From assembly GCA_051005695.1 (NCBI GenBank), contig JBPCJC010000018.1, forward strand, positions 1-64,000: a DNA stretch of 64,000 nucleotides, in the 5' to 3' direction. The DNA is from JACCTI01 sp051005695. GTDB lineage: Bacteria > Verrucomicrobiota > Verrucomicrobiia > Chthoniobacterales > UBA10450. Every line of letters begins with the position of its first letter. Within the stretch, counting starts at the first letter, position 1. Below the pieces are notes generated by a model. The model made no database searches. It was given only the letters and a program-made list of their open reading frames with translations, and was not told the DNA's origin. Positions 8,397-20,800 of this stretch are shown piece after piece. Made by a program: the position numbers and the translations under genes.

Positions 8397-9491
8397 TTAC
8401 AACGAGAGCAAAAAGCGCGCGCTCTCGAGCGCGGCCGCGGGCCGGCTTTGCGTGGCGATGTTGGCCGACCATTCGCGCCATTGCGCGGCGTCATTCGCGA
8501 AGACCGATTGCACCGCCCTAACGACTGCTTCCTGGGTGAGCGCGATCGCGCCGCAATTACTCTCGACCAGCAAGCGCGCGTTGCCTTCTTCCTGCCCGGG
8601 GATGACGTGGTTGACGATCATCGGGCAAGCCGCGGCCATCGCTTCCTGCACGGTCGCGCCGCCGGCTTTGCTGATCAGCAAATGCGAGGCACGCAGGAGG
8701 CGCGGCAGTTCTTCGCTCCAGCCGACGAGTTCGAACGGTCGGGCGGCGGAGGCGCGCACGCTTTCGATTGCTTTACGCAAACGCCGGTCGCGCCCGACGG
8801 CGACGGTCAGTTGAATGCCGCGCAAACCGGCGAGTCGATAAACCATTTCGGGGGCGCCGCTTTTGCGCGCGTTAATCAAGTAGAGTACGCGGCGGCCTTC
8901 GCTCTCGGAAGGCGCGGCGTGCGCACCATCGACCTCGGCAAACTCCAGGCTGACGGGAAATCCAAAGGTGCGTGTCTTGCTCGCCGGAATCCCGGCGGCG
9001 TGAAGCACGGCGGCGCTGCGTTCGTTAGGCAAAAGGAAAAAATGCGCGCTCCCGCGATACCAGATGGCGTTGACCGAAAGGGAATCGGTGATCATGACCA
9101 CGCGGACGCCGTAGTTTTGTTCCGCGGGCCCGAGCATTTCGTCGAGGATGTGCGGATAGGCCGGATAAACGGAGACGATCACGTCCGGCTCAAATTGCCC
9201 GAGGAGGCGGCGCAGCGATTTTTTGGCGCTGAAAAAAATCCGGAAATTGCCGGTGAAACTCTGGTGGCGATCAAGCCGGCGATAAATTTTCGACCAGGCG
9301 CGGGGGGAATTGTTGATCAGGCCGAGATAAGCTTCGCGCGCGCAGTCGTTCGCGACCCCGTAAGTGTCGGCAAAAATATCGTGCACCTGCACGTCGCTTC
9401 CGCCGAATTGCGCGAGCGCCTGGCGGAGACCGCGGGCGGCACTGTTGTGGCCTTCGCCGAAGCCGGCGGTGAGGATGAGAATTTTTTTCAA
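8397..9491 (-). CDS. GT28-type glycosyltransferase (MGDG synthase / UgtP-like)
   Basis: A 364-residue protein that opens with ILILTAGFGEGHNSAARGL, the donor-domain signature of MGDG synthase and processive diacylglycerol glucosyltransferases. Next come VHDIFADTYG, FEPDVIVSVYPAYPHILDEML and GFPVSLEF. The C-terminal nucleotide-sugar site is HLLISKAGGATVQEAMAAACPMIV with PGQEEGN. The family adds a sugar from UDP-Glc or UDP-Gal to diacylglycerol at the inner membrane, so a glycolipid product is likely; sugar identity cannot be told. Start ATG is at 9491. A TCGTTAGGC copy sits just upstream at 9495-9503. Confidence 0.87.
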   Translation of the reverse strand: MKKILILTAGFGEGHNSAARGLRQALAQFGGSDVQVHDIFADTYGVANDCAREAYLGLINNSPRAWSKIYRRLDRHQSFTGNFRIFFSAKKSLRRLLGQFEPDVIVSVYPAYPHILDEMLGPAEQNYGVRVVMITDSLSVNAIWYRGSAHFFLLPNERSAAVLHAAGIPASKTRTFGFPVSLEFAEVDGAHAAPSESEGRRVLYLINARKSGAPEMVYRLAGLRGIQLTVAVGRDRRLRKAIESVRASAARPFELVGWSEELPRLLRASHLLISKAGGATVQEAMAAACPMIVNHVIPGQEEGNARLLVESNCGAIALTQEAVVRAVQSVFANDAAQWREWSANIATQSRPAAALESARFLLSL

Positions 9492-9534
9492 GACTCGTTA
9501 GGCCAACACGCTGCCGAAGCTGGCGGAGAGTTTA

Positions 9535-10476
9535 ATGGATATTTGCGCCCGACAAAGTAAACTCTGCGCGCAGATGAGACACCTCAGATTCGTCGGCAGA
9601 ATCACCCGGCGTTTAGTCTGGGAAACGGCTTCCGATAACACCACCGGGCTAGCGGCGCAGATGGCCTACCAGTTTCTTTTTACCCTCGCGCCGGGGCTGC
9701 TTTTTCTCTGGCACCTGCTCAGCCTTTTCGGGACGGACCCGGCGAAGCTGCACCAGATGCTGACCATTTTGAAAAGCTTTCTCCCCTCCGATCCGAAGGT
9801 GCAGGACATTCTCGATACCCAGGCCGCGAATGTGGTCGTGACCGGCTCGAGCGGCTGGGTGGCGAATCTCGGAATCGTCGTCGGCATCTGGCTGGGGGCG
9901 GCGTTTATTTCCACAATTTCCGGTGCCCTCAGCCGGACGCATGGAGTGGCTGAGGACCGCAATTGGTGGGCGAAATATGTGATCTCCTTCTTTCTCCTTT
10001 TTTGGTTCGGGATCACGATTTTGTTTTGCTTTAACGCGATGGTTTTCGGAGAAACGCTCGCCGGAATCGCGGAGGTAAATTTCCAATTAACCATCCCGCT
10101 CCAGCAGTGGGTCGCGTATTTGAATTTGCCGCTGACCGCGATCGCGCTGGTCCTGCTCGCGCAGGTGCTTTATCTCCTGACGCCGGAGAATTATCTCACC
10201 TTCCGGCAAGCGTTACCGGGCTCGCTTTTTTTTGCGATCGGCTGGATCACGGTGACGAAACTTTTCCAGTATTACGTGGCGAAATACGATCGCTATAATG
10301 CCACTTACCTTGCACTGGCGTCGGTCATCGTTCTGCTTACCTGGATGTATTTGACCTGTCTGCTCCTGCTGCTCGGGGGAAAACTTAACGCCATCCTGCG
10401 ACGCGATCGCGAGCGCCGCGCGGCGGCGCTGGCCGCCGAAGATCCGATCGGACCGGCCGCGCAACCCGCTGTTTGA
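9535..10476 (+). CDS. YihY/BrkB family inner-membrane protein
   Basis: A 313-residue protein with about six hydrophobic helices and the family pattern AAQMAYQFLFTLAPGLLFL near the N-terminus and LLTWMYLTCLLLLLGGKLNA near the C-terminus. BrkB/YihY proteins (once annotated ribonuclease BN) have no firmly established activity. ATG 9535 is kept because GGAGAG lies 4 nt before it; ATG 9574 (MRHLRF) is an alternative. The stop overlaps the start of the amidase gene by 4 bp (TTGA), so the two form an operon. Confidence 0.85.
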   Translation: MDICARQSKLCAQMRHLRFVGRITRRLVWETASDNTTGLAAQMAYQFLFTLAPGLLFLWHLLSLFGTDPAKLHQMLTILKSFLPSDPKVQDILDTQAANVVVTGSSGWVANLGIVVGIWLGAAFISTISGALSRTHGVAEDRNWWAKYVISFFLLFWFGITILFCFNAMVFGETLAGIAEVNFQLTIPLQQWVAYLNLPLTAIALVLLAQVLYLLTPENYLTFRQALPGSLFFAIGWITVTKLFQYYVAKYDRYNATYLALASVIVLLTWMYLTCLLLLLGGKLNAILRRDRERRAAALAAEDPIGPAAQPAV

Positions 10477-11567
10477 AGACGTCTCCTGGCCGGGCGCATT
10501 TCCAGCAGAGCGTGCGCCGTTTTTTTTGGCTCACCTGCGTCTTGGCCTTCGTCGGTTTGCTGGTGACGCTGCTGCACGCGGAGCTTTCGGAAGCGGCAAA
10601 AAAGAAGCGCGACGCATTTTTAAAAGCGCGGGAAGAGATGCACGCAGTCGCGACGCCGACACCGAGCGCGTCGCCTGCGAAAGGGAAACCGAAAGTTTCG
10701 CAGAAGAAAAAGCTGAAGGGGAAAAAGAAAGCGACCGCCGACGAAGCGGCGACGCCGAAGAACAGGAAGTCGAGCGACGAAGACGAAGCAACGCCGGCGA
10801 GCAAGAAGCATCCTTCACCGGAGCCAACCGAAGCAGCGGAAACTCCGCGCCGCGCACCAGTCGTTAGGCAAACGCCCGCGGAAGAATCGCGCCCGCCGCG
10901 GGTGATCCCGACGGTTGCTCCGCAAACCAACGCGCCGCCGCCGGCGGACATCACGATCGCGAAGTCCGGGCTCGAGGAGGAACAGGGTTACGAACCGCCG
11001 CCACCGCCGCCGCCGCGCCGCGGATTTTGGGCGCGACTTTTCGGCAGCCGGGAATCGACCGCAAACTATCGCTATCTGAGCCGCGGAGTGGTCGACGCCA
11101 TTCGCCGCGCGCCGGTGCAGCGCGCGCGCTGGAAATTCATCATCGTGCACAACAGCGGCACGCGGCAGGGGAACGCGCGCGCGTTTGATTATTACCACCG
11201 GCACGTCCGCCGGATGCAGAACGGGTTGGCCTATCATTTCGTCGTCGGCAACGGCACCTCCTCCGGCAATGGCGAAGTGGAAGTGGGCGACCGCTGGACC
11301 CGGCAGATCAACGGCGGCCACGTGCACAGCGATTACCTGAACAATATCTCGTTAGGCATTTGTCTCGTGGGCGATTTCAATCGCGACCATCCGACGCGCC
11401 AGCAACTCGAGGCAACCGAGGAGTTGATCAAATATCTCCGTGACCGTTGCGGCCGGGTAGAGGGCCGCGCCATCCCGGTGCGACCGCATCGCGAGATGAA
11501 TCCGCCGCGCTGGTCGACTGATTGTCCAGGCGACGATTTTCCGTACGACTGGTTCCGGCGCTTCTAG
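10473..11567 (+). CDS. N-acetylmuramoyl-L-alanine amidase / PGRP-fold protein with membrane anchor and long linker
   Basis: A 364-residue protein with three parts: a membrane anchor (FFWLTCVLAFVGLLVTLLHA, residues 18-37), a Lys/Ala/Glu/Pro-rich linker to about residue 180, and an Amidase_2/PGRP domain from about 210 to the end. Domain marks are FIIVHNSGT, the YHFVVGNGT block, NNISLGICLVGDF and IPVRPHREMNPPRWSTDCPG. The His in VHNSG, a His in RPHREM and the Cys in TDCPG sit where zinc ligands of amidases are expected. The start is TTG at 10473, overlapping the upstream stop; GTG at residue 14 is an alternative. It probably trims periplasmic peptidoglycan. Confidence 0.82.
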   Translation: MKTSPGRAHFQQSVRRFFWLTCVLAFVGLLVTLLHAELSEAAKKKRDAFLKAREEMHAVATPTPSASPAKGKPKVSQKKKLKGKKKATADEAATPKNRKSSDEDEATPASKKHPSPEPTEAAETPRRAPVVRQTPAEESRPPRVIPTVAPQTNAPPPADITIAKSGLEEEQGYEPPPPPPPRRGFWARLFGSRESTANYRYLSRGVVDAIRRAPVQRARWKFIIVHNSGTRQGNARAFDYYHRHVRRMQNGLAYHFVVGNGTSSGNGEVEVGDRWTRQINGGHVHSDYLNNISLGICLVGDFNRDHPTRQQLEATEELIKYLRDRCGRVEGRAIPVRPHREMNPPRWSTDCPGDDFPYDWFRRF

Positions 11568-11624
11568 ATCGCGGCGTCCATTGCGAACCTACAGCGCGTA
11601 GCGGATAGAGACCGCTTCGAAAAT

Positions 11625-13862
11625 ATGACTCCTGTAAAAGTTTGGCTTGGTTATCCGTATCCGCTCGGCGCGACCTGGTTGGAGAACGGAGTAAATTTCG
11701 CGCTCTTCTCCGAGTCCGCGACTTCAGTGGATTTATGTCTTTTCGACAGCGTTGATGCGCCGCAGGAAAACATCCGCATCCCGATGACTGAGCACACCGA
11801 TCAGGTCTGGCACGTATTTCTGCCGGACGTGAAACCGGGGCAACTCTACGGCTATCGCGTTTACGGTTCGTACGATCCGGAACGCGGGATGCGTTTCAAC
11901 AGTTCCAAGCTCCTGATCGATCCGTATGCGAAAGCGATCGCCGGGAAGGTGAACTGGTCGGACGAAATGTTCGGTTACGTGGTCGGCGCCGAAGATGGCG
12001 ACCTCGTGCGCGATTTTCGTGATGATGCCTGGGGGATGCCGAAGGCGGTGGTGATCGACAACGTGTTCGATTGGGGTGACGACAAATCGCCGCGCCGGCC
12101 CTTGAACGAATCGATCATCTACGAGATGCACGTGAAGGGTTTCACCCGTCTCTGTCCCGAGGTGCCGGAGGAATTGCGCGGGACTTATGCCGGTGTCGGC
12201 TCGGAGGCGGCGATCAATTATTTGAAAAATTTGGGCGTGACCGCGGTCGAGCTTCTGCCGGTTCACGCCTTCATCGACGACAAAATTTTAGCGGACAAGG
12301 GCCTAACGAATTACTGGGGCTACAACTCGATTGGGTTCTTCGCGCCGGCAGCGAAGTATTCCAGCAACGGTGCAAATGGCGGCCAGGTTTCTGAGTTCAA
12401 AGCGATGGTGCGCAACCTGCACGCCGCGGGAATCGAGGTGATTCTCGATGTGGTTTATAATCACACCGGCGAAGGAAATCATCTCGGAGCCACGCTCAGT
12501 TTTCGCGGCGTTGATAACCTGGCCTACTACCGGCTGTCGCCGGAAGATCCGCGCTTCTACATGGATTTCACTGGCACCGGGAACACTTTCAATCTGCTGC
12601 ATCCGCGGACGCTCCAGTTAGTCATGGACAGCTTGCGTTATTGGGTGAACGACATGCACGTCGACGGGTTCCGCTTCGATCTCGCTTCAACCTTGGCGCG
12701 CGACGAGAAAGGTGTGAACAAGCTGCACGCCTTCTTCGAAATCATTCACCAGGATCCGGTGCTCTCGCAGGTGAAGCTGATCGCGGAGCCGTGGGACGTG
12801 GGGGACGGTGGTTATCAGGTCGGGAATTTTCCGATTCTCTGGGCGGAGTGGAATGGGAAATATCGCGACGCGGTCCGCAGTTTTTGGAAAGGCGATGAAA
12901 GCCGCGTGGGCGAGATGGCCTATCGCCTGACGGGTAGTCCGGATCTTTATCAACACAACGGACGCCGCCCGTATGCGAGCATCAATTTCATCACCGCGCA
13001 CGACGGTTTCACGCTCAACGATCTGGTGACTTATAACGACAAGCACAACGAAGCCAACGGCGAAAACAACAACGACGGCGATAACAATAATCACTCCTGG
13101 AATCACGGCGTCGAAGGCCCGACGGACGATCCCGAAATCAACGAATTGCGCGCGCGGCAACGGCGGAATTTGCTGACCACGCTCCTGCTCTCGCAAGGCG
13201 TGCCGATGATCTGCGCGGGCGACGAATGGGCCCGGACGCAGCAGGGCAATAACAACGCCTATTGCCAGGATAACGAAATCAGTTGGCTCAGTTGGGAGCG
13301 CACGGACGAGCAGAATCAGCTGCTCGAGTTCACTAAAAAATTAATCCAACTCCGGCACGAACATCCCGTCTTTCGGCGTCCCAAATTTTTCCAAGGCCGC
13401 CGGATTCGCGGCTCCGAGATCAAGGACGTGATGTGGTTCAATCCTGGCGGCAATGAGATGAGCGACGAAGAATGGTCGTCGCCGTTTGTGCGCTGCCTCG
13501 GGATGCTCCTGAGCGGTGACACGATCGATGTCCTGAGCTTCGAAGGGCAACCAATTCGCGACGACACTTTCCTGCTCCTGATCAACGCGCATCACGAGAC
13601 GATCCCGTTTGTTTTACCGGGCGAAGAAGGACTCGAATGGCAGTTGGTGATGGATTCGGTCGAAGAAGCCGGCTTCATTTCTAACGACATCAAATATGCC
13701 TCCGGTGATGACTTCGAAGTTGAAGGCCGGGCGATGAAATTGCTCAAGTTGAGCGCCGGCCCGCAGGCGCGAGCGCGTCACGAATCGTGGAAGAAACGGC
13801 CGGTGCAGATTCCGCGGGACGAAAAACCGGAAGCGATCTTACCAAGCGAACGGGCCACTTAA
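11625..13862 (+). CDS. glgX: Glycogen debranching enzyme (isoamylase type)
   Basis: A 745-residue GH13 enzyme that hydrolyses alpha-1,6 branches of glycogen limit dextrin in the cytosol. It starts with the CBM48 module (YPLGATWLENGVNFALFSE). The catalytic barrel shows DGFRFDLAST near residue 346 (nucleophile Asp), EPWD near 387 (acid/base Glu) and TAHDGFTLNDLVTYNDKHN near 456. An Asn/Asp-rich GENNNDGDNNNHSWNHG insertion is typical of GlgX. The start follows a 57-bp gap after the amidase gene. A GCCTAACGA copy at 12301 encodes Gly-Leu-Thr-Asn. Full length, no damage seen. Confidence 0.95.
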   Translation: MTPVKVWLGYPYPLGATWLENGVNFALFSESATSVDLCLFDSVDAPQENIRIPMTEHTDQVWHVFLPDVKPGQLYGYRVYGSYDPERGMRFNSSKLLIDPYAKAIAGKVNWSDEMFGYVVGAEDGDLVRDFRDDAWGMPKAVVIDNVFDWGDDKSPRRPLNESIIYEMHVKGFTRLCPEVPEELRGTYAGVGSEAAINYLKNLGVTAVELLPVHAFIDDKILADKGLTNYWGYNSIGFFAPAAKYSSNGANGGQVSEFKAMVRNLHAAGIEVILDVVYNHTGEGNHLGATLSFRGVDNLAYYRLSPEDPRFYMDFTGTGNTFNLLHPRTLQLVMDSLRYWVNDMHVDGFRFDLASTLARDEKGVNKLHAFFEIIHQDPVLSQVKLIAEPWDVGDGGYQVGNFPILWAEWNGKYRDAVRSFWKGDESRVGEMAYRLTGSPDLYQHNGRRPYASINFITAHDGFTLNDLVTYNDKHNEANGENNNDGDNNNHSWNHGVEGPTDDPEINELRARQRRNLLTTLLLSQGVPMICAGDEWARTQQGNNNAYCQDNEISWLSWERTDEQNQLLEFTKKLIQLRHEHPVFRRPKFFQGRRIRGSEIKDVMWFNPGGNEMSDEEWSSPFVRCLGMLLSGDTIDVLSFEGQPIRDDTFLLLINAHHETIPFVLPGEEGLEWQLVMDSVEEAGFISNDIKYASGDDFEVEGRAMKLLKLSAGPQARARHESWKKRPVQIPRDEKPEAILPSERAT

Positions 13863-13914
13863 AAAAACCGAAAAGCGCGGAGGACGAAAAAGAAAAGGCG
13901 CCCGCGGAAGCATC

Positions 13915-14610
13915 GTGATCAAGGCCGCGATCTTCGATCTCGACGGCACGCTGGTTGATTCAAACGATCTCCACGTGGAAGCGTGGCAGGAAACTTTTCG
14001 TCATTTCGGAAAAGAATTTCCGGTGGCGGATTTAAGGAAACAGATCGGCAAGGGCGGCGATCAATATTTGCCGGAATTCCTGAACGAGTTCGAACTGCGC
14101 ACGCTTTGGCCGGAGATCGAAAAATTTCGCGGCGAGCTTTTCAAGAAAAAGTATCTCGAGCGCGTGCGTCCGTTTCCGAAAGTGCGCGAGCTTTTCCAGC
14201 GAGTCCGAAACGATGGCCAGCGAATCGCGCTCGCGTCTTCGGGCAACGGCAACGAAGTCGAGCACTACATGGAGCTGGCGGAGATCGCCGACCTCGTGAA
14301 GCCGCAGCCGGATATTTTTCTGAGGGCGCTTAATCTTCTGGGCCGCGCACCGGACGAAGCGATCGCGATCGGCGACGCGTTCGCCGCTTTCCTGAGCGCG
14401 CCGAATGCGGGCGATCTGCGGCTTGCGTCAACGCAGTTCAGCGGCGACAAACGATTCCCTTGGCAAGCAACCCTGGCCCACGAACCCCGGAATTTTTGGA
14501 ATGATCCCAACCTCACTCATCATCGTCACCGACCGCGGCAGCCTGAAAGCTTACAAAGTGGAGGAGACCGACAAGCGCGGCGCGAGTCTGCGGCTGGTGC
14601 AGTCGTTTGA
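13915..14610 (+). pseudogene. Degenerate HAD-superfamily hydrolase (phosphoglycolate phosphatase-like)
   Basis: The first 125 residues are a normal HAD phosphatase: AIFDLDGTLVDSN (nucleophile Asp), a helical cap, and ALASSGNGNEVEHY (motif II Ser). Two defects follow. IADLV joins directly to KPQPDIF, so about a dozen residues usually found there are missing. After IGD (motif IV) the expected PYD..AA..AG continuation is replaced by unrelated sequence rich in basic and polar residues. The reading frame also runs 110 bp into the next gene. The GTG start at 13915 has GGAAG 4 nt upstream. It is probably a decaying gene, though a shortened functional HAD cannot be excluded. Confidence 0.6.
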
Positions 14611-14965
14611 TACCACCGACGCGCACGGCCGCTATCAGGATAAATTGACCGACCAGGCGGGGCGTTTTTCGGTTGGTGATTCCAGCGGCGGGCGTCAAGG
14701 CGGAACCGCCGAGCGTCAGGGAATCGAGAGCGAAAACGATCGCCGGATTTTCCGCCAGCTGGCCGATAACATCGCTGAAACCGTCGAGCGCGAAGGCCAG
14801 GAAGGTTGGTCCTTCGCCGCGCCGGCGTCGATTCATTCGGCCGTCGTCGAACTCCTGCCGAAGGAAATTCGTGAGCGAATTGTCGAGCACGTGAAGTCGG
14901 ATTTGGTCAAGATTGAGCCAGCCGATCTGCCGACGCATTTTCGTTCATTGCAACCGATGCAGTGA
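14501..14965 (+). CDS. Host-attachment-type protein (PF10116-like)
   Basis: The start is taken at ATG 14501 (MIPTSLIIVTDRGSLKAYKV), which gives a clean N-terminal strand; the ORF upstream is readthrough in the broken HAD region. The 154-residue product resembles the family named protein required for attachment to host cells, first described in Agrobacterium and widespread in non-pathogens. Visible marks are SLIIVTDRGSLKAYKV, a Gly-rich central loop (SVGDSSGGRQGG), FRQLADNIAETVE and the C-terminal LPKEIRERIVEHVKSDLVKI. The family resembles the eRF1-domain fold and its role is uncertain. It lies 33 bp upstream of the ribosome hibernation gene. Confidence 0.75.
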   Translation: MIPTSLIIVTDRGSLKAYKVEETDKRGASLRLVQSFDTTDAHGRYQDKLTDQAGRFSVGDSSGGRQGGTAERQGIESENDRRIFRQLADNIAETVEREGQEGWSFAAPASIHSAVVELLPKEIRERIVEHVKSDLVKIEPADLPTHFRSLQPMQ

Positions 14966-14998
14966 ACGGGCGCGTTCGAAAATTCGTCTCACTTCAAT

Positions 14999-15559
14999 AT
15001 GCAATTGCCTCTTGAGATCTCGTATCGCGGTGTCGAAAAGACCGAGGAAATTGATCAACTCATCCGCACCAAGGCCGCGCGGCTCGATCGTTTTTGCGAT
15101 CACGTCAGCCGCTGCGATGTCGCGGTCGAACGCCCGAATCACGCGCAGCATTCGGGGAATCCGTTTCGCGTGCGCGTGGATGTGACTGTGCCGCCGGGCC
15201 ACGAGCTGGTCGCGGATGAAAAACAGGCGGAGCACGAGATGCATGAGCCGCTCGCGAAGATCATCAACGACGCCTTCAAAACAATGGAGCGGCAGTTGAA
15301 AGATTTGGTCGAACGCCAGCGCCATGAAGTGAAAACGCACGCGGAGCCGCGGGCCTTGATTACGAAATTGTTTGCGGATTACGGTTTCATTACCGATGGC
15401 GGCGGGGTGGATATTTATTTCCATCGCAACGCGATTGTCGGTGCGGAATTCGAGCGGCTGAAGGTTGGCGCGGAGGTGCGCTTTGATCTTTCGCACGGCG
15501 AGATGGGACCGCAGGCTAGCAGCGTCCACGTCGTCAGCACCGGCGGGCCGAAACTGTAA
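14999..15559 (+). CDS. Ribosome hibernation factor HPF/RaiA fused to cold-shock domain
   Basis: A 186-residue two-domain protein. Residues 1 to about 110 match the HPF/RaiA/YfiA ribosome-binding domain (LPLEISYRGVEKTEEIDQLI, then DVAVERPNHAQ, FRVRVDVTVP and a C-terminal helix of FKTMERQLKDLVERQ). Residues 118-180 form a cold-shock-like OB fold (GFITDGGGVDIYFHRNAI, VGAEVRFDLSHGEMGPQASSV). HPF-fold proteins occupy the 30S decoding channel in resting cells. The appended RNA-binding domain suggests a combined starvation or cold response. It is convergent with ftsH, with a 9-mer copy at 15602 between them. Confidence 0.88.
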   Translation: MQLPLEISYRGVEKTEEIDQLIRTKAARLDRFCDHVSRCDVAVERPNHAQHSGNPFRVRVDVTVPPGHELVADEKQAEHEMHEPLAKIINDAFKTMERQLKDLVERQRHEVKTHAEPRALITKLFADYGFITDGGGVDIYFHRNAIVGAEFERLKVGAEVRFDLSHGEMGPQASSVHVVSTGGPKL

Positions 15560-15625
15560 TCAGCTTTTTCGCGACCGTCGTTAATGTTCGGCCGCTAATT
15601 TGCCTAACGAGTGCTCCGGCAAAAA

Positions 15626-17665
<2,040 letters not shown>

Positions 17666-17815
17666 AGGGAAAGGCCGCTCGTTGCGGACGCAAAAAGGCT
17701 AACATGAGGAAAGTGGCATTGCAAAAGAGCAGGCGCTGGGCCGCGGCCTCAGAGTTGCTCCGGTGGCGCGTTGCGAGCGCGCCGTGTAAGATTTACTCTG
17801 TTGCCGCAGAAACCC

Positions 17816-20800
17816 ATGGCTCAACCCGCTCCCACTTTCGCTGATAAAATCGACCGCGCCGTCCAGCGGGTGACGCCGTTTGCCTATCGAATGCAGCGGA
17901 AGAGCCGGCGCTGGGTGCGGCGGGCGCTGCGCAAACCACGGAGCGTGGCCGAAGGGCCGAATCTGCTACCCTTGCTCATTCAGGTACTGGCCAGTTTCTC
18001 GAAGGCCGACGGTGTTTTGCTGGAGGAGGAAATCGACTCCAGCCTCGGGTTCCTGCGTTACGATTATCCGGAAGCGGTTTACTCGGAGCTGCGGCAACTC
18101 TTTCGCCAGGCGCTTTACGAGCAGCAGGATCTCTCGGTCATGGCGCAGAAGCTCTCTGCGTCGCTGGGGGCGGATCGCAAAATCATGCTCGGCGTTCAGC
18201 TTTATGATCTCATCTCCCAAGCGGGCTTGAAACAGGAGCAGGTGGTCGCGTTTTATTCGTTCATGTCGCAGCTCGGAATGGCGGCGCAGGCGATTGACAT
18301 TGTCTATCAATTAAACGCTTCGGAGGAATCCGATCCTTCGATTTATCAACGCGGGGCCTCGCCGTTGGAATCACTTTCGTTTGGCCCCAATGGCGCGTCC
18401 GATGTTTTGCTGAAAAGTCTGGAGACGAAGGATCGGCTGCTCGCCTTCCGCTATCACGATCTGATCCTGCTGAAGAATTACAGCGGCCAACCCGTATCAG
18501 TGCGTGGCCGTCCGCTGCTGCGCGGCGGGTTCTGTCGTATTTATCCGGGACAGCGGATTTTGATCGGCGACCAGGTGCTGACCTATCAGGAGCTGGCGGC
18601 TTATTTCAACGCGAAGAAGAATGTTTCGCTTCCGCAAATTTTCGTGCGCGTGCCGAAGGATGCCGACCAGGTGCAACTGGAGCGGGCGCGTTCGCGCGAA
18701 AGTTCTCTGGAAGTCACGTTTGGTTTGAAAGTACGCGTGAAAGCCTTGCGCGATGTCGATGCGGTCATCAACGGCGTGAAGCTGAAGTCGGGCGTGCAGG
18801 TCGAAGCGGCGCTGGAAGACCGCATCGTTTTTCACAACGACAGCGAGATGGATTTAATCGATCTCCGCCGGCGCGCTCGCGCGATGGGCGGTCGTTTTCA
18901 GCTCAAGGCATCGAAGTCGGAGTACTTGGTCTCGAATAATCCGAGCTTGCTGGAAGCGGACGACATCTTGCTTTCGCCCGGAACGAGTGGCGATGTCCTT
19001 CTGAAAATTTTTTGCGATTACGACGCGCGCGTCGGCACCCTGGAAGTCATTGAAGCGGATCGCCCGATCATGGTTGGGGAAGTGCCGGTGCGCGGCTCGG
19101 CTCCGCTGGCGGATGGCGACACCATCCGGATCGATATCGGCCAGTTCCTGCGCTGCAATTTCTCCGAGCGAATCATCGAGGAGGAACGGAACATCATTCG
19201 CAGCCTCGAAGTGGTTGATCTCAATCATCGCTTCGGCAATTCCGAGGTCGCGCTTGATGGCATCTCCTTCACCGTCAATCGCGGCGAGTTAGTCTGCGTG
19301 ATGGGGGCGAGCGGATCTGGCAAGAGCACCTTGCTCAAGGTTCTTGGCGGCCAAATTCAACCGAGCGGCGGCCAGATTCTTCTGAACGACCAATCGCTCT
19401 ACGACAATCTCGACACCCTGAAGCGTTACGTCAGTTACATCCCGCAGGAAGACGCGTTCGACGAGCATCTGACGATCGAAGAGAACCTGCAATTCGCGGC
19501 CGCGATTCGTTCGCCACATTTGTCGCAGCGCGATCGAACTCGGCGCTTGGAAAGCAAATTGGTCGAGCTCGGTTTAAGTGAGCGGCGCGATAGCGTCGTC
19601 GGCAGCCCGGTGAAAAAAACGCTCAGCGGCGGCGAGCGCAAACGGCTCAACATCGGGCTCGATATGATTGGTTCATCGGACGTTTACCTCTTCGACGAGC
19701 CGACCTCCGGGTTGTCCTCAAAGGATTCCGAGCACGTGATCGAGATCATCCGCGGGATGGCGCACAACAAGATCATCATCGTCACCATCCACCAGCCGAG
19801 CTCGAAACTGTTCCAGATGTTTCACAAGGCGATCCTCTTCGACAAAGGCGGCCGGCTGGTTTTCTTCGGCACGCCTAACGACATGTTGCGCTACTTTGCG
19901 GAAGCGGAGCATCAGCATCAATTCGGCGCCGATCTTGGCGCCTGCCCATCCTGCGGGACGACGCGGCCCGAGTTCATCTTCGATGTTTTGGAAACGCCAC
20001 TGCGCGACATCAGCGGGGACGTAATTTACGAAGAAAACAATCGCGGACAGCTGGTCGCGGCGCGGCGTTACTCCCCGGAGTTCTGGCGCGATAAATACGA
20101 AGCCTTCCGGCTGATCCAGGACGTCAAACAGGTCTCCTTGCGCCGCGAGCCGATGCCGCCGTTGCCGGCCGCGCCCGCGGAAAAACAGCGTCGGCAAATT
20201 CGCTGGCACGACGAATGGACGCAACTGCGCACGCTCCTGAAGCGCGCCTTCATGAGCAAGCTCCGGAATCGCGGCAACCTCGTCATCACCATTGGGGTGG
20301 CGCCGGTGCTGGCGCTGCTCATCGCGACGCTTCTGCGTTACTCGGATAGCGGGACCTACGATTTCGCCTCCGCTTATCACATCCCGACGTTTCTTTTTCT
20401 TGGGCTGATCGTCGCCATGTTTCTCGGCCTAACGAACAGTGCGGATGACATCATCGGCGATCGCGCGGTCCTGCAACGGGAGCGCAACCTGAACGTCCGG
20501 CTTTTCTATTACGTTCTTTCGAAGGTGCTCTCGTTAGGCATTTTTGCCGTCATCCAGTGCGTGCTCTTTGTCCTCATCGGCAACTGGATTCTGGCCATTC
20601 GCGGCATGTTCTGGGTCGATCTCGCAATCATGTTAATGACCGCGATGGGCGGTGTCGCCCTCGGGCTGGTCGTCTCTTCGTTAGTCGATAATCCCAAGAC
20701 CGCGGCCAATATCGTCCCGCTGATTTTGATCCCGCAGATCATCATGGGCGGAGCGCTGATCAAGTACGAGGACATGAATCGCAACCTCGGTCTGGTGCAT

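Noticed and set aside
15560..15625. Rho-independent terminator between the HPF gene and ftsH
   Set aside because: No stable stem followed by a T-tract was found; only a single 9-mer copy lies there.
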